A stretch of 64,000 nt of DNA, taken from positions 5,518,001-5,582,000 of the forward strand of contig OZ220737.1 in assembly GCA_965116935.1 (NCBI GenBank), read 5' to 3'. A program made the position numbers and the translations under genes. Positions 25,438 through 36,100 of this stretch are shown here, piece after piece (the first letter of the stretch is position 1; each line of letters begins with the position of its first letter). The notes below the pieces were generated by a model, which saw only the letters and a program-made list of their open reading frames with translations, did no database searches and had not been told where the DNA came from. Origin of the DNA: VXYL01 sp965116935. GTDB lineage: Bacteria > Pseudomonadota > Gammaproteobacteria > Pseudomonadales > Azotimanducaceae.

Positions 25438-26904
25438 CTAGCGCCTGCGCTCCCAGGCTTCGCGTTCCTCCGCGTCCGGGTCTGCGACCACAGTGGATGC
25501 CTCGTCGAACACCATCGTCTCGCGGCTGCCCAAGGAGTAGTGCGGGAAGCCGGGATCGCCGGCCTTGACGAAGCGGGTCCAGGCGCCGTGGACGGCATCC
25601 GCAACATGCTGCGGCGAGGGGCCGTCGCCGATGAACACATCCACGCCCGGTTGGTGCAGGTTGTCGAACGCGAACGAGATTTCCAACGCATGCGTGGCAC
25701 CCAGGCGCTCGTTGCGCGAGCGCCAGTTGAACTGGTAGAGCCAGGTCCGGCCGGCGTCCGCCCGCGCCTCCGCGAGGCGAATGGCGGGCATGCGGAACAT
25801 GTGGTCTGTGGTCAGCGCGATCATCAGTTGTTCCACCGAGGCTTCCGGGCGCGTGCGGCGATAGGTGTCGATGAGATCAAGTCCGCCAAACCCCACGGCG
25901 GTGCGCGCAAGCCGCGCTTCGTCCACTTCGCCATAGCCCCAAAGCGTGGTTTCGTCGCGGTTCGAACCAGCGAGCAGCGCTACATCGGCATGGAGGCCGC
26001 CCGAGATCGCATCGAGCGGCGGCTCTGGCAGCACGTCGTTGCCCACCACCGGATAGAACGCCGAAACCGGCACGCCCAACTCCCCGGCAAGCCCCGGCCC
26101 GCCTTCGAGCGCACCGGCAACCTCCGTCTGCGCTGCCAGGATGGCGTCAACGTCGGCCGCTTCGACCCCGATGACGTCATCGGCGCCCAGCGCATCAAGA
26201 AACCGATCCGCAACCAACCTGCCCGCCTCGGCCGGCAAGACATGGTGCGCCGCACCGCTCTGGGCGATCACCCCACGAAAGAGCCCCGACGCCCGCGGCG
26301 AACCAAGCAGCGTCGCGACGCTAAACCCACCCGCCGATTCCCCGGCAATGGTGACCTTGGCCGAGTCCCCGCCGAAACTCGCGATGTTGTCCCGCACCCA
26401 TTCCAACGCCGTGATCTGATCGAGCAGTCCGTTCACGCCAGAGGTCGCGAACTCGTCGCCAAAGCGCGAGAGATCGGTGAACCCCAGGGCGCCGAGCCGA
26501 TAGTTGATCGTCACCGCCACGATGTCGCCGTTGGCGGCAAAGCGCGCACCGTTGTACCAAGGCACCGCACCCTGCCCGTTCCGATAGCCGCCGCCATGGA
26601 TCCACACCAGCACGGGCCTTGCGCCGTCATCAAGCGCCGGCGTTTGAATGTTGAGCGTCAGGCAATCCTCATCCCACCGAACTGGCGCGGGATCGGTCAT
26701 GCCGCCACTGGCAATCTGCGGCGCCGCCGGCCCAAACTTCCTCGCATCCCGCACATCCGCCCAGCCCTCATGCGCCTCTGCCGCCCGAAACCGCCGCAAC
26801 CCCGTCGGCGGCGCCGCATACGGCACCCCGGCGAACAGCAGCACGCCATCGCGCTCCAGACCCATGACTCGCCCCGAACGCGTCTGCGCAACCCTCACCG
26901 ACAC
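25438..26904 (-). CDS. Carboxylesterase type B
   Basis: 488 residues, alpha/beta-hydrolase. Oxyanion hole WIHGGGY (101-107), nucleophile S190 in AGESAGGFS, acid residue in GSNRDETT and catalytic His in THALEISFAF. EDCLTLNIQTP is the type B signature. No signal peptide is visible, so it is probably cytosolic, unlike the lipoprotein paralogue at 52.5 kb. It hydrolyses carboxylic esters; substrate unknown. It is convergent with the AAA-nuclease gene (24-bp gap) and diverges from the defence genes. Confidence 0.93.
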   Translation of the reverse strand: MSVRVAQTRSGRVMGLERDGVLLFAGVPYAAPPTGLRRFRAAEAHEGWADVRDARKFGPAAPQIASGGMTDPAPVRWDEDCLTLNIQTPALDDGARPVLVWIHGGGYRNGQGAVPWYNGARFAANGDIVAVTINYRLGALGFTDLSRFGDEFATSGVNGLLDQITALEWVRDNIASFGGDSAKVTIAGESAGGFSVATLLGSPRASGLFRGVIAQSGAAHHVLPAEAGRLVADRFLDALGADDVIGVEAADVDAILAAQTEVAGALEGGPGLAGELGVPVSAFYPVVGNDVLPEPPLDAISGGLHADVALLAGSNRDETTLWGYGEVDEARLARTAVGFGGLDLIDTYRRTRPEASVEQLMIALTTDHMFRMPAIRLAEARADAGRTWLYQFNWRSRNERLGATHALEISFAFDNLHQPGVDVFIGDGPSPQHVADAVHGAWTRFVKAGDPGFPHYSLGSRETMVFDEASTVVADPDAEEREAWERRR

Positions 26905-27000
26905 CTCCCTAGATCGACAACCGATTTGGCAACCATTATCGAACTCCCCGAAGCAAACGCCAATGCGAACTCGTAGCGCAGCTTCCCCTCGAAAACAGCG

Positions 27001-27028
27001 TTGCGCGCCGAACCTCGACCGCTATAAT
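27001..27028 (+). promoter_or_regulatory. Sigma-70-like promoter of the 27-28 kb cassette
   Basis: TATAAT at 27023-27028 is a perfect -10; TTGCGC at 27001-27006 is a fair -35 at 16-bp spacing. It faces the unknown gene at 27097 and the PIN gene. Confidence 0.6.
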
Positions 27029-27096
27029 CGCGTCACGTGGACCAATCGCTCGGCTAACGCAGGATGATGCGCAGCCGACCTTGAGCAACGACCAAC

Positions 27097-27768
27097 ATGA
27101 CCACCAGTGACGACGCCATCGAGGTTTTCCAGGATCTCGACCTGACCTACGACGGCACCAAGAGTGCCGTCCTTGATGTCCTGATGGAGCATCTGCAAGC
27201 GCCTTGGCGCCGAGCGGAGAAGTTTGAAGGGGACATGGCCAAATCGTTGCCCGACGGTCAGGGCAAGCATCTAGCTTTCGAGCGAACAGCTTCCGGTTAC
27301 CTCCGCGCAGCAATGCTCGTGCTCCGCAGTGGATCCGAGGGCGACAGCTGTCGGGTCCTGAACATCGTCCCGGCAGACAACGGCGGTGACCTTGGCGAGA
27401 AGGGCTACAACGACCTACTCAACGACTTCGTGGACAGAGTTTTGAAACCTTGCGAGGCAGACGGCATATCCATGAAGCTCACCAAACGCCAGCAGCAAAT
27501 CACTGACTGGACATCAAAGGAGGCGGCCGACGCGCTTCGCTTGTTTTCTGCGGCGGCCAACAAGTCCACAGGGGCGTCTCATCCAATGGATGCCGAAAGA
27601 TGGCGCGATTTCCTCATCGCGGATCACCGTTCAGGCCGGCACCCGAGTTCCCACAATCTTCAACGTTGGCTCGTTGAAGTTGAAGACTGGCCTGAGGAGG
27701 AGGCGGTGGATCTCATCATCGAGCGGGAAAAAGCGCTCGTGCTTCTTGAGCACTACGACACCCACTGA
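27097..27768 (+). CDS. Unknown protein of a PIN-linked cassette
   Basis: 223 residues, not recognised. Visible are an N-terminal helical region, a central beta-rich segment with a KGYNDLLNDFVDRVL helix, and an acidic C-terminus (EDWPEEEAVDLIIEREKALV) that suggests a partner-binding tail. No signal peptide or membrane segment. It is 31 bp upstream of a PIN nuclease in the same direction behind a good promoter, so an antitoxin or regulator of the PIN protein is the simplest guess; its size is large for a classical antitoxin. Its A+T content looks higher than that of housekeeping genes nearby. Confidence 0.6.
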   Translation: MTTSDDAIEVFQDLDLTYDGTKSAVLDVLMEHLQAPWRRAEKFEGDMAKSLPDGQGKHLAFERTASGYLRAAMLVLRSGSEGDSCRVLNIVPADNGGDLGEKGYNDLLNDFVDRVLKPCEADGISMKLTKRQQQITDWTSKEAADALRLFSAAANKSTGASHPMDAERWRDFLIADHRSGRHPSSHNLQRWLVEVEDWPEEEAVDLIIEREKALVLLEHYDTH

Positions 27769-27799
27769 TGCGGCTGCAGTTACCTCTCGCCGCACCACC

Positions 27800-28456
27800 G
27801 TGAAGCCCGTTCTCTACTTGGACACATGCGCCATTTTGGATGTGGTGCGCGACCCACGTCGCCACGACGTCCGGCAGCAACACCAAAGTGCCTCCATCCA
27901 GCTATTGGAAGCCGCAGAGAGAGGACGAATCGACGTGTTGGTTAGTAGGATGGTGCGAAGCGAGTTCCAGAACCACGCTGATGCGGTCCAGCGCGACGCT
28001 GAACGCGGCCTTGAGGCGACCACCGCCGATGTTGCGAAGGTCGATGCACTGGCGGCCCTCCACGGTTCACCAGGCGTGGCCGACATTCGACATTGGAGCG
28101 GACACATCCTGCGGTGTCGACGGGTTGCAGACCGATGGCTGACCGTGGGCAAAGATGCCCCTGAGTCGGATGTGATTCAGCAGCGAGCGCTCGCAAGAGT
28201 CATCCAGCGTAGGCCACCCTCCCGCCGAGGCAAGGATTCCACGAAGGATTGCCTGATCCTCGAAACCTACCTCGAACACGCTCGGAACGCCCGCTGTGGG
28301 GGCCTCAGGGAACGAGCCGTCTTCGTCTCCTCCAATACCGCCGACTACGCCAAGTCCGAGGCTAGTCTACCGGAAGAGCTGGTGTCCGAACTCAATGCTG
28401 TGCGGCTGAACTACGCGCCCAACATGGCAGCCGCACATTCCCTGGTCTGGGCGTAG
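27800..28456 (+). CDS. PIN-domain ribonuclease-like protein
   Basis: 218 residues. The acidic PIN set is visible: D8 in LYLDTCAIL, E55 in MVRSEF, D146/D150 in KDSTKDCLI and the terminal N179-x-x-D182 in SSNTADYA. This is the metal-dependent RNase fold common to VapC-type toxins and defence nucleases, though longer than a standard VapC. GTG 27800 is chosen; the in-frame upstream part overlaps the previous gene and looks non-coding. It probably cleaves RNA; it is likely controlled by the 27097 gene product and may act with the KAP NTPase 190 bp downstream. Confidence 0.78.
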   Translation: MKPVLYLDTCAILDVVRDPRRHDVRQQHQSASIQLLEAAERGRIDVLVSRMVRSEFQNHADAVQRDAERGLEATTADVAKVDALAALHGSPGVADIRHWSGHILRCRRVADRWLTVGKDAPESDVIQQRALARVIQRRPPSRRGKDSTKDCLILETYLEHARNARCGGLRERAVFVSSNTADYAKSEASLPEELVSELNAVRLNYAPNMAAAHSLVWA

Positions 28457-28645
28457 CACTCGCTTCACGCGCCACTAGGGCCAACGACAGTCCAGTCGGC
28501 ACGCACGGTGATTGGATGCCCACAGACGACCGCTGTTTGCCGCGTGTGGAAGCCAGTCCTAGGGGTTGAATCCGAGGCGTCACCGGCCGCCACAAAGGCC
28601 GTCCAGCGATACAATGGGGTGACCTGTTGCCACAGTGGAGCCGCA

Positions 28646-29962
28646 GTGTCAGACGCAACAAACAACAACGACGCCAAGCCAACGTTCAGGCTACAACCGG
28701 TCGCGGTCAATGTTCCGCCTGACGACCCCTTCAAAAACGACCTCCTTAGCCGTAAGGACTTCGGGGAAGCGCTAGCGACTTCACTTGCATCGATAGATGG
28801 TGCCTGCGTAATCGCGGTGAATGGGCGGTGGGGCACGGGGAAAACGACCTTCGTCAATATGTTCACGCAACATCTGCGCAAAAGGAAATCTGCGGTTGTC
28901 GAGATCAACGCTTGGGAGACTGACTACGCCGATGCCCCTTTGGCTGCGTTGTCGTCCGCGGTCGAGCAGGAAATCGAGGGGGAGAGTCGACCAGAATTCA
29001 AGGCTGCGGCGGCACGATTGTTACGGGTCGTCGCACCACCCTTGATTCGGCTGGCAACACAAGGTCTACTAGACATAAACGCAAGTCTCGAGAGAGCAGC
29101 AAGCGAAGGAATGACGGGCTGGGCGGATGCTAGTCTTCAGCGGTTCGAGGAGCATCAAGAGTCGCTCTGTGCATTTCGACAGACGCTTGCGCGGGTGGCT
29201 GCACGTAGCGACCAGCCGTTGGTGGTTGTCGTGGACGAGCTTGACCGGTGTCGCCCAACCTATGCGGTCGAGTTCCTCGAGACGATCAAGCATGTCTTTG
29301 ACGTTGACGGCGTTGCATTCGTGCTTGCCGTCAATCGGGAGCAACTCGACCAATCTGCGGCTATCTTGTACGGAAGCGCGACCGACCCTGAGAGCTACTT
29401 TCGGCGGTTCTTCGACATTGAGCTTACGCTTCCGGACCCGGACAGACACGCGCTCATCCGAACTTTGCTCGAACGATTCGGGTTGCCGACTGATGATGTG
29501 CCAGCGGAAGTCCTAGCCGGGTTTCTCGCAGCTGCCCCTTACGGAATCCGCGCCCTCCAGCAGACTATTCAGCACTACGCCATCGCATGGGGCGCACTTC
29601 GGCAATACGAGGAGCGAGCATGGTGGTGGATGTTGCCTACCCTCATGATCCTTAGGCTGACTGATGAACCCGGATACCGAGCGCTTCGGAAGGGGGAAAG
29701 GACGGACGAGGAAATCGCCGATACTTTCCTTGCGCTTGACTGGACCAAACCGGTTCGAGGGAGCCGCCACGCCAATTTCCTTGAGGCTTCCATCATCCTT
29801 GCCCATCCGGGGCACGCTGGTTCCAGTCCGCTGCTAGCACGGTACGAGAGCTCCCTCGACGAAGAAGGGGTCGCGTGGTGGGTGCAGAGACTCCGTGGAT
29901 ACACATCATCGCGCATGTTGAGCATAGTCTCTGCTCGGATCGACATGCTCGACATACGCTGA
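28646..29962 (+). CDS. KAP-family P-loop NTPase
   Basis: 438 residues. Walker A VNGRWGTGKTTF (K66) and Walker B PLVVVVDELDRCRP (D197) with the KAP-type ELDRC signature; the helical C-terminus has a hydrophobic WWWMLPTLMIL segment. Typical KAP proteins have two to four inserted transmembrane helices in the P-loop domain; here they seem short or absent (only PPLIRLA near 131). KAP proteins are a STAND-like group often found in defence loci, such as QatA. GTG 28646 follows GGAG at 6-nt spacing. It runs toward the restriction genes and ends 56 bp from them. Confidence 0.82.
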   Translation: MSDATNNNDAKPTFRLQPVAVNVPPDDPFKNDLLSRKDFGEALATSLASIDGACVIAVNGRWGTGKTTFVNMFTQHLRKRKSAVVEINAWETDYADAPLAALSSAVEQEIEGESRPEFKAAAARLLRVVAPPLIRLATQGLLDINASLERAASEGMTGWADASLQRFEEHQESLCAFRQTLARVAARSDQPLVVVVDELDRCRPTYAVEFLETIKHVFDVDGVAFVLAVNREQLDQSAAILYGSATDPESYFRRFFDIELTLPDPDRHALIRTLLERFGLPTDDVPAEVLAGFLAAAPYGIRALQQTIQHYAIAWGALRQYEERAWWWMLPTLMILRLTDEPGYRALRKGERTDEEIADTFLALDWTKPVRGSRHANFLEASIILAHPGHAGSSPLLARYESSLDEEGVAWWVQRLRGYTSSRMLSIVSARIDMLDIR

Positions 29963-30018
29963 CGAAAGGCCGCCCTGGCACTCAAGCCAACAAGGCGCAA
30001 CGCAACTTTGCTCCTGCT

Positions 30019-33000
30019 TCACGCTTGGAGCAAGACGGCGATGTAGTCAATCCCCGATTTCCCCCGATCTTCTTGGAACAGGATGTGCTTCTCGGCGAAG
30101 TGTGCTCGTGTCCATTGACCGTCTTCGTAACGAGGTCGCAAGTCGTGGAAGGGAGTTGCGGACACTATGAAGGAGTCGAGGGTGACGCTTGAGACGTGCT
30201 GCGGAGGCGTGAGTGAGCGTGCTAGGTCGGGCAACCGCTCGTGCAACTGCGCCTTGTCGTCTAGGGCGTAAGCGCAGGCGTTCAACATGCCGTGGGGTTC
30301 GATGAAGACGATTCGTTGCGCGTTTCCTTCTTTGATCCAGAGGATGAAGTCCGGGTAGAAGCCGGACTCTTCGAAAAAGCCCACGCCGCGTCCACGAGAG
30401 AGATTGCGCAGGAGGAAAACCTCGGTCTCGTCGGTCGCCGATGCTTGTCTATTGGTCCAGTAGCGCCTGAGGTCCTCCACGAAGATCCGCTCGCTTCGGT
30501 TCAGGCTCGGTGGAGAAATCTTGATCTCGGCGGGCTGGCGGACCGAGTCCGCGATGAGCAACGGCTGGTACAGGTGGCGGTCGAAATAGATGCGCGGTGG
30601 CAAGTGTCCATCCGACCCATATAGCTCATCTGAACTTGCGAGCGCTTGGACTTCCTCCAAGAAGGCCACTTGGCTCTCGGGAACGCTGACGATGTACTTT
30701 GCCCGTTCTTCACCGACCTCGAAGTTGAACCGGAGGTTGGGGTCCTCGTCGTCAAGAAGCTGGTAGCTCGTGTTCCGAGACTCCCATCGCGCCTGCCGCG
30801 TGCGGTGCTGACGGTCCACCCATTTGCAGAGAATTGCGACGACGACCTGTTGCAGCCTATCCATGCCCAGCAGCGTCGTTGGATTGGCCACATGCTCTGG
30901 CGCAGCCAACTCGTAGGCATCGGGGTCCTCCATGATCTTCTTGAGGCCACCGGGACTAACTGCGAGGTTGTGGTACCCACGTTCCGTTGCGTAACCTACG
31001 ACCGTGATGTAAGCGGCGGACCAGTCGACTAGGCCCAACGCATCAGTCAGGTCAGTGGCCCCACCGAAGCTTGCGTCCTCCGTCTCGAAGACACGGCCAC
31101 TCGTCATGGCCTGCGCACCGCCTCTCCAATCCAATGCAACCTTACCAGCACCTCGAACGAGGAAGTGCTTGACCTCGCGCTTGAAGTCTCGTTTTTTGTC
31201 CAGCCGCGGAACGACCAAGCCCTTACCGAGCCATTGCGGATTGGTCCGAATCGGTAGATGCACCTCAAAGAGGTTCTCGGCAGCTACGCCCTCGCGTTCC
31301 AGGTACTCCCGGAAACGGGCCATGTAGTTTGCGCGCAGTGCGAAGATGTTGAGGGTTTCCAGAAGCTTCAAGGAGTTAGGGTGGCTGCCGGGGAGTGCTG
31401 CACTCCGCTTGAGCGACATGCCAGCGCCCTTGAGTCGCACGCCACGGCCGAACATCTGGATGATCTGCGCGCCTTCACTCCTGCCAATGTTGAGCAGGCC
31501 CATGCTTGAGACCCGCCAAGAGTTCCAGCCTTCGAGGAACTTGCGTGCGCCGATCAGGATTTCGATGGTTGTACCAGGCCGGTTGATGCCGTCGAACAGC
31601 GAACCCGAGATAGCATCCCGCTCGATCGTTATACCAGCGTCGTCTGCCTGCACCAGCTTCTTGAACGCTGTCGTGTCGCCAATGTAAATCAGCCCGAAAT
31701 AGTCCTCGGAGCCCGCCACCTTCAAGCCGAGCTCGCCGTCTGCGCCGACGATATCGCACAGGTGCAAGCCGCCACCCGAACGCGCGTGAAGCGTATGTCG
31801 AAGCAGGTCTGCGTAGATGGCATCGGGTTCGCTACCCTTCAACGAGCCGAACCTGGTGCGAAAAAGGTCCCCCTGAATGCCGTCGAGACCAGACCGCCCA
31901 TCGAGCAGCCTTCCTATGGAGGACGTGGCCCACGCCGCATCGGTAAGGACACGGTGGAGGAAGCGGATTGCCGTGAGGACATCGCTGCGCTTGCGTCTGT
32001 TCTGCGAATACACCGCGTTGACACTTGCACCGACCAGTGCCCAAAGGGGCTGCTCCAGCTTGTACCGGCGCACGTTGTCTGGGTTCCTGCGAAAAGCCGT
32101 GTGCTGCTCGTGCAAGGACAACAGGTTGGCAAGCAGCAGGACATCCCTAAGCTCGTTGTCGGGGTCCTTGAGCAGGTTGACGATGCTGAAATCCTTGCCG
32201 TGGCCATCGTTGTAGAAATGGCGGTAGGAATAGTCGAAGGCAATGGCTTTGCCATATTCGGCCGTTAGGTCGTCCTTGCCCGCGGCACTCAGCGCCTGGC
32301 CGAACGTGGCGCTGTATTCGAAGGTGAAGCCGGTAGCCCCAACAGTGTCGCGCACTTGGCGCCACTTGTCGCCGCCGGAACCTTTGTGCCCCTCGTCAAC
32401 GAAGATCAGGTTGTTTCCCTCAAACGCCTCGACCGGCACGCTTTGGCCTTCGCCTCGTTTCTCAAGAACGAGCTTCGTGATTTCGGTGACCTGCACCGTG
32501 TGCCCGTCAAGTTGCCGACCGCCTAGCTCGAACCTCTGGCACGGGATGTTCGCGTCTGCCATCTCGGCCAGATGCTGCTCACTCAGCCCTTCATTGGGAG
32601 TGATGAGCACGATGTTGTCTAGGGGCTCCCGGCAGTAATGCAGGAATTGCCGGTAGTTCAGGTGGAGCATGAGGGTCTTGCCGCTTCCGGTCGCCATCCA
32701 GAACGCGAGCTTGTCGAGATCCGCTTCCGCGAACGCATCGTAGGCTGGTTCGGATGGGCGTTTGCCGATGTTGAGTTCGCGCACGAAGTCGTTCAGCGAT
32801 TTGATCAGTGCTGACCGGCTACGCCAGCGGTCGAGGAAAATCTCCGTATACAGGGCTGCCGAATACTGGAAGTACCGCAACGTGATGGGAGCAGTTCGCC
32901 CCGCGTTGGCACTGGCGAGAGCGTTACGGATGTTCGCGTCGTACCGTTCGAGATCGTCACTCGTGATCCCATCAAGCTGGCTCCGCCGTGACAAAAGCCG

Positions 33001-33183
33001 CGCCAACGCATAGCTGCGACCGTCCGCGTCGAACCCTTCATCGACTTGGGCGAGGTCGGTGAGCAGCTCGCGAGTGTCGGCATACCCGAGACGCTTGTGA
33101 AGCCACGCGAGCAGCGTCATCCGCCGCTCCAAAGCGGCCGAACGTGCCGCCGGGCTTGTTGGCTGGGAGGGTTGCCTTGCCAT
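30019..33183 (-). CDS. Type III-like restriction subunit: DEAD/DEAH helicase with C-terminal nuclease domain
   Basis: 1054 residues. Superfamily 2 helicase with Walker A ATGSGKT (K169), DEGH box at 263-266, EYSATF, and a motif VI QMFGRGVRLKG near 600. The C-terminal quarter has a PD-(D/E)XK-like site (YPDFILWIKEG and IVFIEPHG). This is the architecture of Res subunits that translocate DNA and cut it when paired with a Mod methyltransferase. The gene lies 9 bp downstream of the methyltransferase and is probably co-transcribed. The two proteins have the same length by coincidence. Confidence 0.9.
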   Translation of the reverse strand: MARQPSQPTSPAARSAALERRMTLLAWLHKRLGYADTRELLTDLAQVDEGFDADGRSYALARLLSRRSQLDGITSDDLERYDANIRNALASANAGRTAPITLRYFQYSAALYTEIFLDRWRSRSALIKSLNDFVRELNIGKRPSEPAYDAFAEADLDKLAFWMATGSGKTLMLHLNYRQFLHYCREPLDNIVLITPNEGLSEQHLAEMADANIPCQRFELGGRQLDGHTVQVTEITKLVLEKRGEGQSVPVEAFEGNNLIFVDEGHKGSGGDKWRQVRDTVGATGFTFEYSATFGQALSAAGKDDLTAEYGKAIAFDYSYRHFYNDGHGKDFSIVNLLKDPDNELRDVLLLANLLSLHEQHTAFRRNPDNVRRYKLEQPLWALVGASVNAVYSQNRRKRSDVLTAIRFLHRVLTDAAWATSSIGRLLDGRSGLDGIQGDLFRTRFGSLKGSEPDAIYADLLRHTLHARSGGGLHLCDIVGADGELGLKVAGSEDYFGLIYIGDTTAFKKLVQADDAGITIERDAISGSLFDGINRPGTTIEILIGARKFLEGWNSWRVSSMGLLNIGRSEGAQIIQMFGRGVRLKGAGMSLKRSAALPGSHPNSLKLLETLNIFALRANYMARFREYLEREGVAAENLFEVHLPIRTNPQWLGKGLVVPRLDKKRDFKREVKHFLVRGAGKVALDWRGGAQAMTSGRVFETEDASFGGATDLTDALGLVDWSAAYITVVGYATERGYHNLAVSPGGLKKIMEDPDAYELAAPEHVANPTTLLGMDRLQQVVVAILCKWVDRQHRTRQARWESRNTSYQLLDDEDPNLRFNFEVGEERAKYIVSVPESQVAFLEEVQALASSDELYGSDGHLPPRIYFDRHLYQPLLIADSVRQPAEIKISPPSLNRSERIFVEDLRRYWTNRQASATDETEVFLLRNLSRGRGVGFFEESGFYPDFILWIKEGNAQRIVFIEPHGMLNACAYALDDKAQLHERLPDLARSLTPPQHVSSVTLDSFIVSATPFHDLRPRYEDGQWTRAHFAEKHILFQEDRGKSGIDYIAVLLQA

Positions 33184-33192
33184 TGGTCCCGC

Positions 33193-36100
33193 TTACGCCC
33201 GATCGGCGACGCCGGCGAACATCCGGTCTTTGAACAGCGGCTCGATCGGCGTAGCATCGACGATTCCGCAGAGGCCGTTGACGTAAACGTGGTCCGCGCC
33301 TTCCAACATCTTGTGTTCCTCGACAAACCTCTGGTCGCGCATGAGGTCTTCCTCGCTCCAGTCCGCGGTGTCACGCCAAATGACCACAGTGGTGCGCCCC
33401 GGTTCAGCGCGCGTCTCGCCTCGGTACACTAGGTAGCGCCTCCGGCCGTCCGCGTATACGCGGCGTGTCCGCACGATGAGGCCAAGTAGGTAGCTGAAGG
33501 TTTCTGCTACATCCACCGACCGATCCACTGTGTTGCCGTTCGCGTGGACGCGTAGTCGGTAACCGAACGGGCTGATGAGCTTCGTGGGGTTCAGCAGCGT
33601 CTCGCTGTCCTTGGTTTCCCACTTGAGCATGTAGTGCAGGAAGTAACCTTCGATCCGGTCCTCGAGCTTAAGCTGCTCCGCGTGCTCGTCGAACTCGATG
33701 CTGTCGAGTGCGTCCTCGTAGGACTCAAGGCGGATGTACTTGATGATGCGCGGGGACCTGTCCACCTCTTCAGCGTTTGCAGGCCGTTCAGGCGTACCCG
33801 AATTCCAATCCGGAGCGAACGTGACCTTCTTCAAGCGCGGAAGAACCACCGTATCAAAATGGTCCGCCACTTCAACCAGAATGAATCGCCGCCGGCCCCC
33901 ATCCTCACGGTTTAGGTTGATCGTCGCGTGGCCCGTGGTGCCTGAACCGACAAAGTAGTCGAGAATGCGCGAATCCGGCACCCAACCTCCAGACGCACGG
34001 ATACAGTCCTCAACCAACGCCACAGACTTCGGAAAGTCGAGTGGATTGTCCACAAAAAGATCCTTGAGTACCTTGGCGCCGTGATTGGACGAAGCGTATC
34101 TGCTGTCACCCCACCATGTTTTCGGTACTGAGGACGTATCCATGCGCTGAATGAAGTGGATATTGATATCCTGATCGCCAGACTTTAGGCCAGTTCTAGT
34201 TACACGATAGTCCTGCGCCTCCTGCGAAACTCTCTCCCAGCCGCGTTCCCAGTTCTTTTCGACGGGACTTCCATTTTGCCTCTTGACCGGCCAGACAATG
34301 ACCTCGTCCCCACGGGGTTTTTCGAGGACATCATATTCGCCAACATCATCTCGCCATTCCAGTCGTGGCACTCGAATCGCGTCGTCGCCGCCAACGTAAA
34401 TGGGGTAGTAGAGCTTGGGCCGGTCGGCTCTTCTGTCGTTTGTGCCAGTCCGAAGAAGGTTCCGCCACGCGTAGTGGCCCTTCGCGTCGACATATGGGTA
34501 GCGTTTCTTTTCAGCTTCGGTCTTGGGGAGCCATCCCGGCACCGCAGACTCGGCGGAGTAAAAAATCGCATATTCGTGAGTGGGCGACAGCTTGCCACGA
34601 GATGTCCTTCCAATAGGCGTCGACCGAACCGGTGCGATGCCCATCTCCTTTTCGAACATCGATTGAAACAATGCCCTGGAACGCCACGCCTCCTCGTCGT
34701 CAATCGCACAACACAAAACGGACTTCTCGGCCATGAGTCCCTTGACCGCGGAAGCGCGGTTCTCCATCAAGGAGAGCCAGGACGAGTTCTTGTAGTCGTT
34801 CTTGTACAGGATCGCAGAAGAGTCCGTGTTGTACGGCGGGTCAATGTAGACGCAATCTATCGAGTTGGAGTACTTCGCTGTCAGGAGGCGCAAAGCCTGC
34901 CAATTCTCGCTATGCACGAGGAGGCCATCCACGGAATCGTCAAGGTCGTCGAAGGTAGCCAAGAGGGCATCGGTGAAGTCAGTGTTGAAATGCGTGGTGT
35001 CCACCATGAGCGTTGGATTGAGTCGTAGGAAGGCAATGCGGTCCGCCGTGGTCGCACTCGAGTCGATTAGGTTGGTCTGGTCCGCAGGGACAACCGCGAG
35101 AGAGCGCCACTCAGCCCATTGCGATTCATTGGACGCAATTTCGGGAAGCATTTCCTTGGGTACACACCGGAGGGTTACACAGTAGTTGGTCTCAGTCACG
35201 AACTTCCGCTTCTCCCAGAGCATCTTCTGGAAGCCTTCGATCTGGGCGAGGAAGTTGATGATCTGGCCGCCGGTGGATCTGATCAGTTGGAGGAGTTGGA
35301 ACCATCCCGCCGCCGCGTGCTCGCCGGCGACCGACATGTCCTCCAGATTCAGGACTTCGTTTTTGAGGTAGAAGTCGAGCTCACGAGTGAGAAACGCTTG
35401 GAGATCTTTGTGAATGAAGAAGTCGGAGTCATTACGCCGCGTGTAGCGGCGCAGGTGGTGTTCGAGATGGGTGACCGGCCTGCCGCTGGCATCGCGTCGG
35501 CTTGTGCCGGTGAGCGCCGCCAAGGCGTCCGGGTCAACGAAACGCTGCGGCAGGTCTTCGACAGTCCTCGCATTGATTTTCTCTTGCAGGTTGGAGCGTC
35601 CGTATTCGTTCTGCTCGGCGCGGACGAGCGGGCGGTACGCGAACGGAACGGACAAGGTGCGGGTAGTGACATCCCACTTGGCGTCGGCGCTCCGGGGCAC
35701 GAAAAAGCGGTTTTCGCCTACAACGTTGTTCTGCTCAACATTGGCCGAGTCGACCCGAAAGTGAACGGTTACCCCGGCTGGGGACTTCCACTGGTAACTG
35801 TGGAAGTGCTCAGCGGTCTTCACGTAGTACTGGTCGCTGTTGGCCCAATGAAGATGGACTTCCTCTCCGTTGTAGGGAATCACATAGCGTTCTGTCCGCG
35901 AATAGCGTCGCTTGGAGATGAAATCCCCATCTTGATAGTAGCGGTTGAAGAAGGCGAACAGGTGGTTGTATACATCCGTTTCCAATCCTTCGCGGCTGCG
36001 GTTCCCCCTCGCCCGCTCTCTCGCATCAAAGTACGTCTTGGCCACAGGCGTGGCGGCCCAAGCATCGTTCGGCATTTCGCCATTGGCGTCCAATGCACTG

